In this document: positions 35,726 through 43,640 of the stretch, in pieces
Numbering within the stretch: position 1 is the first letter of the stretch
How the letters are laid out: the number at the start of each line of letters is the position of its first letter
NCBI GenBank assembly: GCA_964494985.1
Contig: CAZBUB010000004.1
Span: forward strand, 1 to 64,000
Direction of reading: 5' to 3'
Length of the DNA stretch: 64,000 nucleotides
Origin: CAZBUB01 sp964494985
Lineage (GTDB): Bacteria; Desulfobacterota; Desulfovibrionia; Desulfovibrionales; Desulfothermaceae
The notes under the pieces: generated by a model
Database searches by the model: none
What the model was told of the DNA's origin: nothing
Seen by the model: the letters and a program-made list of their open reading frames with translations, nothing else
Translations under genes and position numbers: made by a program

Positions 35726-36375
35726 AGCTGAGCCTTATTGCATGGAGTTTGCTGCGCAGGCTGCAAAGGCTGAAGGCTCACATGCACCACGAGGCGCCTG
35801 TGAAGGAACATCTGCCCTTGATTTTTGCCCTTGCACTGGCCTTAACTATGCATTTGTGTTTTTTAGGATTGCTGCCGGATACTCCTGATCAGGAACAGGG
35901 GCAGAAGCTTCTTCGTCTGGAGCTTTTCCCCCGGTTGCAGAACAAACAGGAGGCAGATTCTGCATCTGGAGGAAGCAAGGGAGGCAATAGAAAGGGCCGG
36001 ATTGAATCCAGGCAGAGTAAATCATCAATTTTACAGGAGCAGGTGCTGTACAGGGGCAGGCCTGCGCCGAAAACTGTCCTGACCAGCCGGCTGGAGAATC
36101 CTGATCTGCAGGCTGCTTTGCAGAGTGTCAAGGAGCGTATCGCAGGAGGCTGGCAGAAGGCCACCCCACCTGAAAAGGGGCGAGTAGAGCTGCGATTGGT
36201 GCTAAGCTCCCAGGGAGAAATCATTTCCCTATGGGTGCTCAAGCTGGAAGGATCACCTGCTTTGGCTGACTTTGTTCAGGATCTGTTGCTGGGAATCTCG
36301 CCCTTTCCAGGCCTGGAGGGTCTGCAAGAAGAGCAGATGACCCTGGACTGCTCCTTTCGTGTGCAGCAGGGCTAA
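35722..36375 (+). CDS. TonB/TolA C-terminal-like periplasmic energy-transducer protein
   Basis: 218 aa from ATG 35722, which overlaps the preceding stop (ATGA); the longer open frame upstream is the shadow of the HD gene. A membrane anchor (about 34-56, LPLIFALALALTMHLCFLGLL), a polar linker, and a C-terminal domain (about 135-218) of TonB/TolA type: ERIAGGWQKATPPEKGRVEL and GSPALADFVQDLLLGISPF. No ExbB/ExbD or TolQ/TolR gene is adjacent. Likely bridges inner and outer membrane, partner unknown. Confidence 0.75.
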   Translation: MKLSLIAWSLLRRLQRLKAHMHHEAPVKEHLPLIFALALALTMHLCFLGLLPDTPDQEQGQKLLRLELFPRLQNKQEADSASGGSKGGNRKGRIESRQSKSSILQEQVLYRGRPAPKTVLTSRLENPDLQAALQSVKERIAGGWQKATPPEKGRVELRLVLSSQGEIISLWVLKLEGSPALADFVQDLLLGISPFPGLEGLQEEQMTLDCSFRVQQG

Positions 36376-36396
36376 ACTTTATGGAGTAAGATCGGC

Positions 36397-36885
36397 TTGC
36401 GCATAGCTGTATTGTCAGATACCCACCTGCATGCACCGGATAAAGATCTGATCCAGGTCCAGGAATCCCTTTTCCAGGATATGGACGCAGTCCTGCACTG
36501 TGGGGATATTATTTCCTATGATGTTTGGGCATATCTGAATAGTCATCCAGGCTTTTATGCTGTTCGGGGCAATATGGATATGGGGGCATGGAGTCTGGAT
36601 ATGCCCGAGCTTCGTGTTTTGGAGTTGCAAGGGCTCGACGTGGGCCTTGTGCACGGACACTTTACAGGCCTAGATCAGGAAGGGCTGTTAGAATGTTTTA
36701 GCCACAAACCAGATTTGATCTGTTTTGGACACACGCATAAGAGATACTGGGCTGAGGGTCCGACAGGGGTAAGATTTTTGAATCCTGGGAGCTTTAGCCT
36801 GCCCAAGGGAAGCAATCCCGGCTTTGCCCTGCTGCAGGGGCAAAGTATAAAAGATCTGCAGCTGCAATGGGTGGATCTGGTTTAG
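36397..36885 (+). CDS. Metallophosphoesterase, YfcE/MJ0936 family
   Basis: 162 aa, TTG start 10 bases after GGAG. Metal-binding motifs: AVLSDTHLH, LHCGDII, VRGNMD, VHGH and FGHTHK, the complete calcineurin-like set. YfcE-type enzymes hydrolyse phosphodiesters; the natural substrate is not known from sequence. It follows the TonB-like gene by 21 bases. Confidence 0.92.
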   Translation: MRIAVLSDTHLHAPDKDLIQVQESLFQDMDAVLHCGDIISYDVWAYLNSHPGFYAVRGNMDMGAWSLDMPELRVLELQGLDVGLVHGHFTGLDQEGLLECFSHKPDLICFGHTHKRYWAEGPTGVRFLNPGSFSLPKGSNPGFALLQGQSIKDLQLQWVDLV

Positions 36886-36934
36886 CCTTGACTATCTGGC
36901 AGAGTGTAATTTGTAGAATAATAAAAGGGAGTTT

Positions 36935-37153
36935 ATGGCCAAAGAGGAATCAATCGAAGTTATGGGAGTGGTGGTGGAAGCCTTGCCCAATGCCATGTTC
37001 AGGGTGGAGCTGGAAAACGGGCACGAGGTATTAGGGCATATCTCTGGCAAGATGCGCAAGCATTACATTCGTATTCTGCCTGGAGACAAGGTTAAAGTGG
37101 AGCTTTCCCCTTATGATCTAACCCGGGGCAGGATTGTGTTTCGGTACAAGTAA
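36935..37153 (+). CDS. infA: Translation initiation factor IF-1
   Basis: 72 aa, exact family size, strong AAGGGAG site. S1-like fold: EVMGVVVEALPNAMFRVELENG, HISGKMRKHYIRILPGDKV, YDLTRGRIVFRYK. It occupies the A site during initiation. Convergent with the lipoprotein gene. Confidence 0.97.
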   Translation: MAKEESIEVMGVVVEALPNAMFRVELENGHEVLGHISGKMRKHYIRILPGDKVKVELSPYDLTRGRIVFRYK

Positions 37154-37173
37154 ACTTTGTTTTGGGGATATAG

Positions 37174-37707
37174 CTAGAATTTTTTTAGTGCGGCTTCGCT
37201 GGCAAAGAAAACTTTTTCCTGTGTATCCCCTCCTGGAGTGCCATTCTTTTGAGGCGTTAGCACCAGGCGATACCCGAAGGTTATATACACTGGACCCGGG
37301 CTACCCATGTCCTTGGGCTCCAGGGAGAATTCGAATGCAATGCCCTTACGTTGAGCAATATTTTGGGCTGGCAGCACCTTCAGATCCTGGGCCAGAACCG
37401 AGCCTTTCCTGTCGCATAGATAGGCACCCAGCCAGATATCCTTGGACCAGGAGGCCCAATCAGGGATGCTTTCTTGTCTGGGCCAGGCCTTGCCTTGGAG
37501 CTTTATGTTGTTTTTGTCTTTCTGGGCCTTATAGGCAAAGTTTAAATATTCCATTTGCAAGGTTTTCTCCTGTGTGCCTGGCACCCAGATCTGTTTGTTC
37601 AGGTGGTGGACGCTTTGATGGCTGCAGGCAAAACCTAAAATAATCGTGGTCAGCAAAAGGCTGGTGAGTATGCTGGGAGCAGATGCGAGAGCGGTGTGCA
37701 TTTTCAT
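37174..37707 (-). CDS. Putative lipoprotein of unknown function
   Basis: About 177 aa from ATG 37707 (GGAG 6 bases upstream). Hydrophobic signal sequence followed by a lipobox-like LGFAC at about residues 24-28, so probably lipidated at the Cys. The mature part has no motif I recognise; it contains WSKDIWLGAYLCD and ends GYRLVLTPQKNG. It sits 25 bases downstream of the cysteine-cluster gene on the same strand. Confidence 0.6.
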   Translation of the reverse strand: MKMHTALASAPSILTSLLLTTIILGFACSHQSVHHLNKQIWVPGTQEKTLQMEYLNFAYKAQKDKNNIKLQGKAWPRQESIPDWASWSKDIWLGAYLCDRKGSVLAQDLKVLPAQNIAQRKGIAFEFSLEPKDMGSPGPVYITFGYRLVLTPQKNGTPGGDTQEKVFFASEAALKKF

Positions 37708-37732
37708 GCCAGACTCCAAAGCCCTGTTAGGG

Positions 37733-38332
37733 TTAAATTTGGGGCCGACCTTGGCAGATCATTTCCGCCAAGGTCAGCTTTACCCTGGGTAGCTTGTGGC
37801 TGACAGTGGATAGAAGTCTATTCTCCAGCTCAGCCAGGGAGGTGTAGAAAGGTGTTCGATCCAAGACCGGGGGGTTTTGCATGCCTGCTGTAAGCCTTTG
37901 GCTTTGCTGACAGCCTGGGAAGTGCTTGAGCTGCTTGTTGGGCATAATTACCTGGTTGGGAACTCCATGCAGCCTGCAGATCATGAGCCGGTACGGATAG
38001 AGGCTGCACCAGCCCTGTTGGTTTACAGGACACATGATACTGGGACGACGTCCCATTCGCAAGAGGGTTTGGCTTTGCTGCACATATTCCCTGGCTCTTT
38101 TCCGGAATAAGTCCCTGGTCTTTGGCGTACTCTGTTGCAGGCCACGCCAGAAATAGGCCCACTCCAGATAGGTGTGGTGTTGGAAATAGCTCTTACAGCA
38201 GTTTTGCGGACACCCATCGCAGCTTAACCCAAGCTTTTGCGCAGTGAGATTGTAGGCTTGCTCCATCTCAGCATAGAGCCGGGCCAGACTGTCCAGTATC
38301 CCTTCCTGCTTAGGGCTGAAGCTGACTGGCAT
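37733..38332 (-). CDS. Cysteine-cluster protein, YkgJ-like
   Basis: 199 aa. Cysteines are spaced as in YkgJ/UPF0153 zinc- or iron-binding proteins: CDGCPQNCC near residue 38, CPVNQQGWCSLYPYRLMICRLHG in the middle, and FPGC later. The metal and function are unknown. The gene start overlaps the end of the shikimate-kinase-like gene by 23 bases, so the two are co-transcribed. Confidence 0.72.
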   Translation of the reverse strand: MPVSFSPKQEGILDSLARLYAEMEQAYNLTAQKLGLSCDGCPQNCCKSYFQHHTYLEWAYFWRGLQQSTPKTRDLFRKRAREYVQQSQTLLRMGRRPSIMCPVNQQGWCSLYPYRLMICRLHGVPNQVIMPNKQLKHFPGCQQSQRLTAGMQNPPVLDRTPFYTSLAELENRLLSTVSHKLPRVKLTLAEMICQGRPQI

Positions 38333-38858
38333 GCATCCAATCCTTGATTTTCTTTACACATTGATGAATACTGTTTTCTTCTGTGGAGAGCACCAGATCT
38401 GCTGCTGTTTGGTATAGAGGGCTTCTCTCCAGGTAGATGTCCCGCAGGCTCTGTTTTGGCTGGAGAATAAGGCCCCGCTGTGGATGTTGTGAAACCCTGC
38501 TGGCAATAGTCTCATAACTGGCTTGCAAGTAAATGATTTGTCCCATCTTTTTCAATTTTTTTATGGCCTGTTGGCTATAGATTACGCTGCCACCAGTGGC
38601 AATGATACATCTTTGCAACCAGAGGCTGAGCACAATCTGTTCCTCAGCCTGTAGAAAAGAAGAATTGCCCAGACGAGTGCGCAACTCTTCCAAAGGCAGG
38701 CCATACCAAGCTTCCAGGAGCAGATCCGTGTCCACAAAGGCCCATTCTAGCTCTATGGCCAGGCTCTGAGCCAGTGTGCTTTTGCCGGAACCTGGCATGC
38801 CCACCAAAGTGAGACAGAAGTATTGGGGATCTTGCTCAAAGAAAGGGTGTTTATGCAT
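38310..38858 (-). CDS. Shikimate-kinase-family small-molecule kinase, possibly homoserine kinase
   Basis: About 182 aa from ATG 38858 (AAAGG 5 bases upstream); an in-frame ATG at 38876 lies at the edge of a repeat and lacks a ribosome site. P-loop VGMPGSGKSTLA and the DTD pair are present. Residues that bind shikimate are not: the Arg of the usual FRxxE reads Leu (SFLQAEEQIV), and the GGG motif reads GGS (IATGGSVIY). So shikimate is doubtful. I recall a report that a shikimate-kinase-like protein acts as homoserine kinase in Desulfovibrio; that is from memory and unchecked. Confidence 0.78.
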   Translation of the reverse strand: MHKHPFFEQDPQYFCLTLVGMPGSGKSTLAQSLAIELEWAFVDTDLLLEAWYGLPLEELRTRLGNSSFLQAEEQIVLSLWLQRCIIATGGSVIYSQQAIKKLKKMGQIIYLQASYETIASRVSQHPQRGLILQPKQSLRDIYLERSPLYQTAADLVLSTEENSIHQCVKKIKDWMHASQLQP

Positions 38859-38874
38859 GGATGCCTTTAGGGTC

Positions 38875-39045
38875 ATGGTGGATTTTTAGGTTGAAATAGT
38901 GTGCCCAGTTTTGCTTAACGCATGCTAAATCGCTCAAATCCGGCACCTACTTTTCCAGGCCTATTCGAATCTTTAAAACGAAAAAGTAACGGAAGCAGGT
39001 GCCGGATGCCTTTGGGCCGAACCCCCGGACCTGGTGAATGGTTAC
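38875..39045 (+). repeat. MITE-like repeat, copy C, truncated and rearranged
   Basis: From ATGGTGGA at 38875 it follows copy A (GGTTGAAATAG, TTTTGCTTAACGCA, CTAAATCGCTCA), includes the nested hairpin (arms 38940-38952 and 38993-39005, one mismatch) and the segment CCGAACCCCCGGACC, then closes with TGGTGAATGGTTAC at 39045. That short terminus is the one found at the other end of copies A and D. The left end is missing and no target duplication is visible. Confidence 0.75.
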
Positions 39046-39122
39046 AAAATGGCAAGACAGAGCCCATGAGTGAATAAGGATGGAGCATATTAATCATTTC
39101 AGGGCCAAGAAGGTTTATTGCT

Positions 39123-39731
39123 ATGACTGAGAACGCTCTTACCATTGTTGAGGAGTATGCAGAACAAGGAATCAATCTACGCAGGGAGTTCTTTGCAGTC
39201 AACAAAAACAACTTGCAGCAGATCTCCAGGAGTATTGCTATCAGCTTAGTGCATGGGGGCAAGGTTCTGCTTTGTGGAAATGGGGGCAGTGCGGCTGATG
39301 CCCAACATCTCGCAGCGGAATTTGTGAATCGTTTTCAAATGGAAAGGCCACCTTTGCCTGCTTTGGCATTGACAACAGACACTTCTGTCCTTACCGCAAT
39401 TGGCAATGACGATTCTTTTGATCAGATATTCAGTAAGCAGATCAAGGCCTTGGCCAAAGAAAAAGATGTGCTCCTGGCCTTTTCTACCTCAGGCAAAAGC
39501 CCAAATGTGGTGCAGGCTTTGGCCTGTTGTGCGGAAAAAGGCCTGGTCTGCGTAGGCCTGACTGGAATTGATCCGGCTGAGATGCAGGATAAGTGCGATT
39601 TCCTGTTGCGGGTGCCTGCCAGGGAAACCCCTTTAGTGCAGGAAATACACATTGCGGCTGGGCACATGATCTGTCGTCTGGTTGACTATTATCTCTTTGA
39701 TGCAGTGCAGGAGCTGGAGCCGTATGTCTAG
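39123..39731 (+). CDS. gmhA: Phosphoheptose isomerase-like SIS-domain protein GmhA
   Basis: 202 aa. SIS fold: LLCGNGGSAADAQHLAAEFVNRF, LTTDTSVLTAIGNDD and FSTSGKSPNVVQAL are typical of GmhA, which turns sedoheptulose-7-phosphate into heptose-7-phosphate for LPS core. DiaA-like proteins share the fold, but the AAEFVNRF segment favours GmhA. No other heptose gene is close. It begins about 78 bases after repeat C. Confidence 0.9.
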   Translation: MTENALTIVEEYAEQGINLRREFFAVNKNNLQQISRSIAISLVHGGKVLLCGNGGSAADAQHLAAEFVNRFQMERPPLPALALTTDTSVLTAIGNDDSFDQIFSKQIKALAKEKDVLLAFSTSGKSPNVVQALACCAEKGLVCVGLTGIDPAEMQDKCDFLLRVPARETPLVQEIHIAAGHMICRLVDYYLFDAVQELEPYV

Positions 39732-39781
39732 CTTGAATTCAAGCTTTATTTTGTAAGGGGTTAGGAAAAAGGAGAAAGGAT

Positions 39782-40018
39782 ATGCCTATTTATGAATATG
39801 TCTGCAGTGAGTGCGTTCATGAGTTTGAGGAATTGATTCTTGGCGCTGAGGAAGAAGTGGCCTGCCCTGAGTGCGGATCCAGGGAAACCAGGAAGATGCT
39901 CTCCAGGTGCAAAACCAGGATGGGCATTCAGGCCGGAGCAGAGCCGGGAGCTCAGATGGCTGCTTCTGGAGGAGGTTGTGGGAGTTGCAGCTCAAGCAGC
40001 TGCGCATCCTGTGGGTAA
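39782..40018 (+). CDS. FmdB-family zinc-ribbon protein
   Basis: 78 aa. Opens MPIYEYVCSECVHEFEEL and has a second CxxC (CPECG), forming one zinc ribbon; the tail is Gly/Ser/Cys-rich (GGGCGSCSSSSCASCG). The family is linked by name to formamidase and amide-binding gene regulation, but its role is not established. It sits 50 bases after gmhA and before hemC. Confidence 0.9.
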   Translation: MPIYEYVCSECVHEFEELILGAEEEVACPECGSRETRKMLSRCKTRMGIQAGAEPGAQMAASGGGCGSCSSSSCASCG

Positions 40019-40104
40019 AGGTTGAAAGGAAAAAAATGATTTGGGCCGCATTGATAACACAGGCAGATTCGGCTCTGATGAGGGCATAAGGCGATTTATT
40101 AGTT

Positions 40105-41046
40105 ATGCAAAAAGAAGTAGTCATAGCCACTAGGGGCAGTAAGCTTGCTCTGTGGCAGGCCTATCATGTGGCTGAGTTGTTGCGCGCTGAATATCCCTCG
40201 CTTCAAGTCAGTCTGAAAACCATCAAGACCTCAGGGGACAAGATCCAGGATGTGCCCCTGGCCAAAATCGGGGGCAAGGCCCTGTTTGTTAAAGAGATAG
40301 AGGAGGCTTTACTGGCTGGAGAGGCTGACTTGGCTGTACATAGCATGAAGGACGTACCTGCGGAGCTGCCCCAGGGATTAAAATTGGGGGTGGTGCCTCG
40401 CAGAGAGGATTTCTCCGACTGTCTGCTGAGCAATGCCTATCCAGATCTGGCATCTTTGCCTGAAGGCAGTGTCGTGGGCACCAGCAGCTTGCGCAGGCAG
40501 GCTCAGCTCCTGGCATTGCGTCCTGATCTGCAGATCAAGAGTCTGCGGGGCAATCTGGATACCAGGATCCGCAAGCTCAAGCAGGGCAATTTTAGCGCTA
40601 TAGTGGTAGCTTCTGCAGGGCTGCTGAGATTGGGTCTGCAGGCAAATTATGCTTACAGGCTTAAGCCTCCGGATTTTCTGCCTGCTATTGGCCAGGGGGC
40701 CTTGGCTCTAGAATATCCTGAGACCAATGTTAAACTGGAGCAGCAGCTGGCCTTTTTGGAGCATGGCCCTACCAGATTTGCGCTTGCAGCAGAGAGATCG
40801 TTTTTGTATGAGCTGGAAGGTGGCTGCCAGGTGCCTATTGCTGGCCTGGCCCAGCAAGATGGGGATTCTTGCCTGCTGTTGCAAGTCCTTGTTTCTGATC
40901 TGAAGGGGCAAAGAGTGCTGCGCAGGCAGGCTCAAGCTGAGTTGGGGCAGGCTGAGGAACTGGGCAGGGAAGTGGCCAGGGATATCCTGGACAGCGGAGG
41001 CAGGGAGATCCTGCAGGAAATTTATTGCAATGGGCAGTTAGAATAG
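40105..41046 (+). CDS. hemC: Hydroxymethylbilane synthase (porphobilinogen deaminase)
   Basis: 313 aa. ATRGSKLALWQA opening, KTIKTSGDKIQD, VHSMKDVP, GTSSLRRQAQL and the dipyrromethane-cofactor cysteine in LEGGCQVPIAG. It joins four porphobilinogens into hydroxymethylbilane on the way to siroheme and heme, both needed in sulfate reducers. Converges with mobA. Confidence 0.96.
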   Translation: MQKEVVIATRGSKLALWQAYHVAELLRAEYPSLQVSLKTIKTSGDKIQDVPLAKIGGKALFVKEIEEALLAGEADLAVHSMKDVPAELPQGLKLGVVPRREDFSDCLLSNAYPDLASLPEGSVVGTSSLRRQAQLLALRPDLQIKSLRGNLDTRIRKLKQGNFSAIVVASAGLLRLGLQANYAYRLKPPDFLPAIGQGALALEYPETNVKLEQQLAFLEHGPTRFALAAERSFLYELEGGCQVPIAGLAQQDGDSCLLLQVLVSDLKGQRVLRRQAQAELGQAEELGREVARDILDSGGREILQEIYCNGQLE

Positions 41047-41110
41047 GGCAGTAGTAGCAGATGCAGAGACAAGACCAGTCTTGGGCAAAAGCAAAGGACC
41101 TCAAGTAGTT

Positions 41111-41725
41111 CTAGCTGGATAAGGCTGTGCTGGCCAGCATGGCGCGAGCCTGGAGCAAGTCTTCCTGGCTGTTGATATTGAAAAAGGAAGCAAGCTCTGG
41201 ATCTGCCCGCCTTAGAGTCTGCTCTTGGATCTCCTTGATTCGAACCTGGTTGTACAGGTTGCTGATTTTGACCTGCTCTTTGTGCAGAAGATCCTCAATC
41301 CAAGGCAGACATCTTTTAGCATATATTGCGCACAGGGGCTCATAGAAGCTGTTTTTTTTAGGTACCAGGACCTCGTATTCCGGATCCCATCTTTCAAGCA
41401 GCTCTTTCACTAATGCAGGCTGCAAAAGGGGCATATCACAAGCAGTGACAAGGGCCTGTTTGTGGCTAGCGTGCAAAAGGCCGGAATGTATCCCGGTCAA
41501 AGAGCTGCGGATTTGAAACACATCTTCTACTATTCGCAACTCTGGTTCACAATAGAGCTCAGGCTGCCTAGTGACTAGGATTATTTCTTGGAATAAGGGC
41601 CTTAAGACATCCAATAGCCTTTGCAGAAAACTTATGCCCTGTAGCTGCAAGAAGCTCTTGTTCAAGCCCTTCATTCTGGTGTTCAGACCACCGCTGAGAA
41701 TGATTGCCGAAAATTCGTAGGCCAT
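41111..41725 (-). CDS. mobA: Molybdenum cofactor guanylyltransferase MobA
   Basis: 204 aa. Nucleotidyltransferase loop IILSGGLNTRMKGLNKSFL and the metal site VTACDMPLLQP identify MobA, which attaches GMP to molybdopterin to give the dinucleotide form used by formate dehydrogenases and similar enzymes. The loop has an extra variation (RMKGLNK for the usual RMGxDK). No other moa/mob gene is adjacent. Confidence 0.88.
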   Translation of the reverse strand: MAYEFSAIILSGGLNTRMKGLNKSFLQLQGISFLQRLLDVLRPLFQEIILVTRQPELYCEPELRIVEDVFQIRSSLTGIHSGLLHASHKQALVTACDMPLLQPALVKELLERWDPEYEVLVPKKNSFYEPLCAIYAKRCLPWIEDLLHKEQVKISNLYNQVRIKEIQEQTLRRADPELASFFNINSQEDLLQARAMLASTALSS

Positions 41726-42034
41726 AACGTCGATGCTGGTTCTTGGGCTGGATGGTTGAGCATCTCCTCCTGCCGCTAAATTTTAGCCTTAAACAGGGTG
41801 CCCTAGCACATCCAAGACTGATTTTTGGGGAGCAAAAAAACGTTACAGGACATTTGAAGACAACACGTCAAAACACAGACACAGGTGTCTCAATCAAGAT
41901 CAGGTTATTTCTTATTGCCTGGATTGGCAAGTAAAACAGTTGGTTTCCCTGGCAGTGGGCTCTATGTGCATTTGAACGTCCCTAAATCATTTATGTGCAA
42001 TACGTAGAGATGAGCGAAAAGATTGGGTGACAAT
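41726..42034. other. Intergenic region without a gene
   Basis: 309 bases between divergent mobA and the permease gene. No credible coding frame, RNA gene or strong promoter is visible. The only structure noted is a short palindrome AGACAC-AG-GTGTCT at 41877-41890, which could be an operator half-site pair but is too short to interpret. Confidence 0.5.
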
Positions 42035-43237
42035 ATGCAGCAAAGGGATATATCCCAGAACTCCCAATCCCCTGCATTCAGTTCAGGAAAGAATGGGCAG
42101 GAAAAAGCCTCAGCATCTGGAGGCCGGGAGGTTCAGGAAGGATTTAGGCTGGATCTGAACCACAGCCACCTTTTTTTATTTTTGCTGCTGCTGGCTGTGC
42201 TCTATGGCTGTTATGCCATGCTCAAGCCTTTTTTAGACCCAATTATTCTGGCTGTTATCCTGGGAACTCTGCTGGGTCCTTTGCAGCGCAAGCTAGAGGC
42301 TAAGCTATGGGGCAGGAAGAATCTGGCTGCTTTAATCTCGTGTTTATTACTGACCTTTATTGTGATTTTGCCTTTGGTCTTTGTTTCTTTAGCCTTGATT
42401 AAGCAAGGTATAAACTCCTTTGGCGATATCTATAGATGGATTTCCCAGGGCAGATATGAGGAGCTTTATTCCTTGCCCCTGGTGGAGGAAGCAATCCAGT
42501 ATTTTCAAAACTACTGGCCTGATCTGCAAAGGCTATTTCCAGATCTGGAGGCTATGGAGTTCAGGCAGGTGATATTGCAAAAGACTGCCGCAATGGGCTC
42601 CTTTTTTGTAGGCCAGGCAGGCTTGGCATTGGGGAATATAACCGCCTTAGCTGGGAAGTTTTTTTTGATGATCGTCATCTTTTATTTCGTGATCCGGGAT
42701 GAAGAGACATTATCTGCTTATATTCTGCATCTGATCCCTTTGTCAGCTTCGCAAAAGCAAAGCATCATTAGTAAAATTGAAGACATTACCAAGTCTGCGC
42801 TCTTGGGGAATTTCGTGGTAGCTGCTGTACAGGGAGCTGCAGGCGGAATGGCCTTTTGGATCGTGGGGCTGCCAGGCCTGTTTTGGGGGGTAATGATGGC
42901 CTTTTCTTCCCTGATACCTGTAGTGGGGACCGGTTTAATCTGGATACCGGCTGGAATATATCTTCTGGCAGCAGGGAAAACAGTGCTAGCAATATTTTTG
43001 CTGCTTTGGTGTACTTTTGTTGTGGGACTGGTGGACAACCTTCTGCGCCCGTTTTTTATGCGCGGAGGTTCCAAGATGAGCGTATTGCTCCTTTTTTTAT
43101 CCCTGTTAGGCGGGATTTACTATTTCGGAATGATCGGGCTCTTATATGGTCCTTTGCTCCTTGGCCTGGCCCTGGTTCTGCTGCTTATATATAAAAGCGA
43201 ATTTGCATCTTTCCTGGATTATCAGGATAAAAGGTAG
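42035..43237 (+). CDS. AI-2E family transporter (PerM-like permease)
   Basis: About 400 aa from ATG 42035; an in-frame TTG at 42023 is less likely. A polar N-terminal tail, then about eight hydrophobic segments starting HLFLFLLLLAVLYGCYAML, a soluble middle (about 140-190), and the family's C-terminal signature PGLFWGVMMAFSSLIPVVGTGLIWIPAGIYLL and GLVDNLLRPF. Members export diverse small molecules or ions; autoinducer-2 export is known only for TqsA. Substrate unknown. Confidence 0.88.
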   Translation: MQQRDISQNSQSPAFSSGKNGQEKASASGGREVQEGFRLDLNHSHLFLFLLLLAVLYGCYAMLKPFLDPIILAVILGTLLGPLQRKLEAKLWGRKNLAALISCLLLTFIVILPLVFVSLALIKQGINSFGDIYRWISQGRYEELYSLPLVEEAIQYFQNYWPDLQRLFPDLEAMEFRQVILQKTAAMGSFFVGQAGLALGNITALAGKFFLMIVIFYFVIRDEETLSAYILHLIPLSASQKQSIISKIEDITKSALLGNFVVAAVQGAAGGMAFWIVGLPGLFWGVMMAFSSLIPVVGTGLIWIPAGIYLLAAGKTVLAIFLLLWCTFVVGLVDNLLRPFFMRGGSKMSVLLLFLSLLGGIYYFGMIGLLYGPLLLGLALVLLLIYKSEFASFLDYQDKR

Positions 43238-43287
43238 ATCAGATCAGCTTTGAGCAGGCAGGCTGAAGACTCTGTGTTGTTTGGCTT

Positions 43288-43563
43288 GGATTTTTGTATT
43301 TATTCACCATCTCCTAGGCTCGGATAAGCATTACCGAGGAAGAAACCAAGGTCCGGGGGTTCGGTCCACAGGCTCAAAATGTCTGAGCGATTTAGAATGC
43401 GTTAAGCAAACTGTGCACGCTATTTCAACCTCAAAGTTCACCATAATCCTCTGGAAGTTCAAGAGGTCCAATATCAAGCTTTTGCTTTACGCATTCTTAA
43501 AGAGCGAGTTTTTTGAGTCCTGTGGACCGAACCCCCGGACGTGGTGAATAGTTACGGATTTTT
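43288..43563 (-). repeat. MITE-like fold-back repeat, copy D, with 8-bp target duplication
   Basis: Element 43296-43555 (260 bp) flanked by perfect direct repeats GGATTTTT at 43288-43295 and 43556-43563. Ends GTATTTATTCACCA and TGGTGAATAGTTAC match as terminal inverted repeats. Its reverse complement aligns with copy A along nearly the full length, lacking the nested 13-base hairpin. The two halves are near-complementary (GTCCGGGGGTTCGGTCCACAGG against its complement near the other end), so a single strand can fold into a long hairpin. Confidence 0.88.
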
Positions 43564-43576
43564 TTCGTTTTGCAGT

Positions 43577-43610
43577 AAAAAAAGCCGGATCCAGAGACCC
43601 GACTTTTTTT
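43577..43610 (-). terminator. Bidirectional rho-independent terminator after the HesB-like gene
   Basis: On the minus strand a 5-base-pair stem GTCGG/CCGGC (one G-U pair) is flanked by seven A and seven T, so a T run follows the stem on either strand. It lies 31 bases past the HesB-like stop and also downstream of the permease gene. Confidence 0.6.
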
Positions 43611-43640
43611 ACTTTTGAAGAGTTTGGTTGAAATTCTTCT

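Noticed and set aside
36888..36919. Possible infA promoter TTGACT with TAGAAT
   Set aside because: The spacer would be 20 bases, and closer spacings give poor -10 matches.
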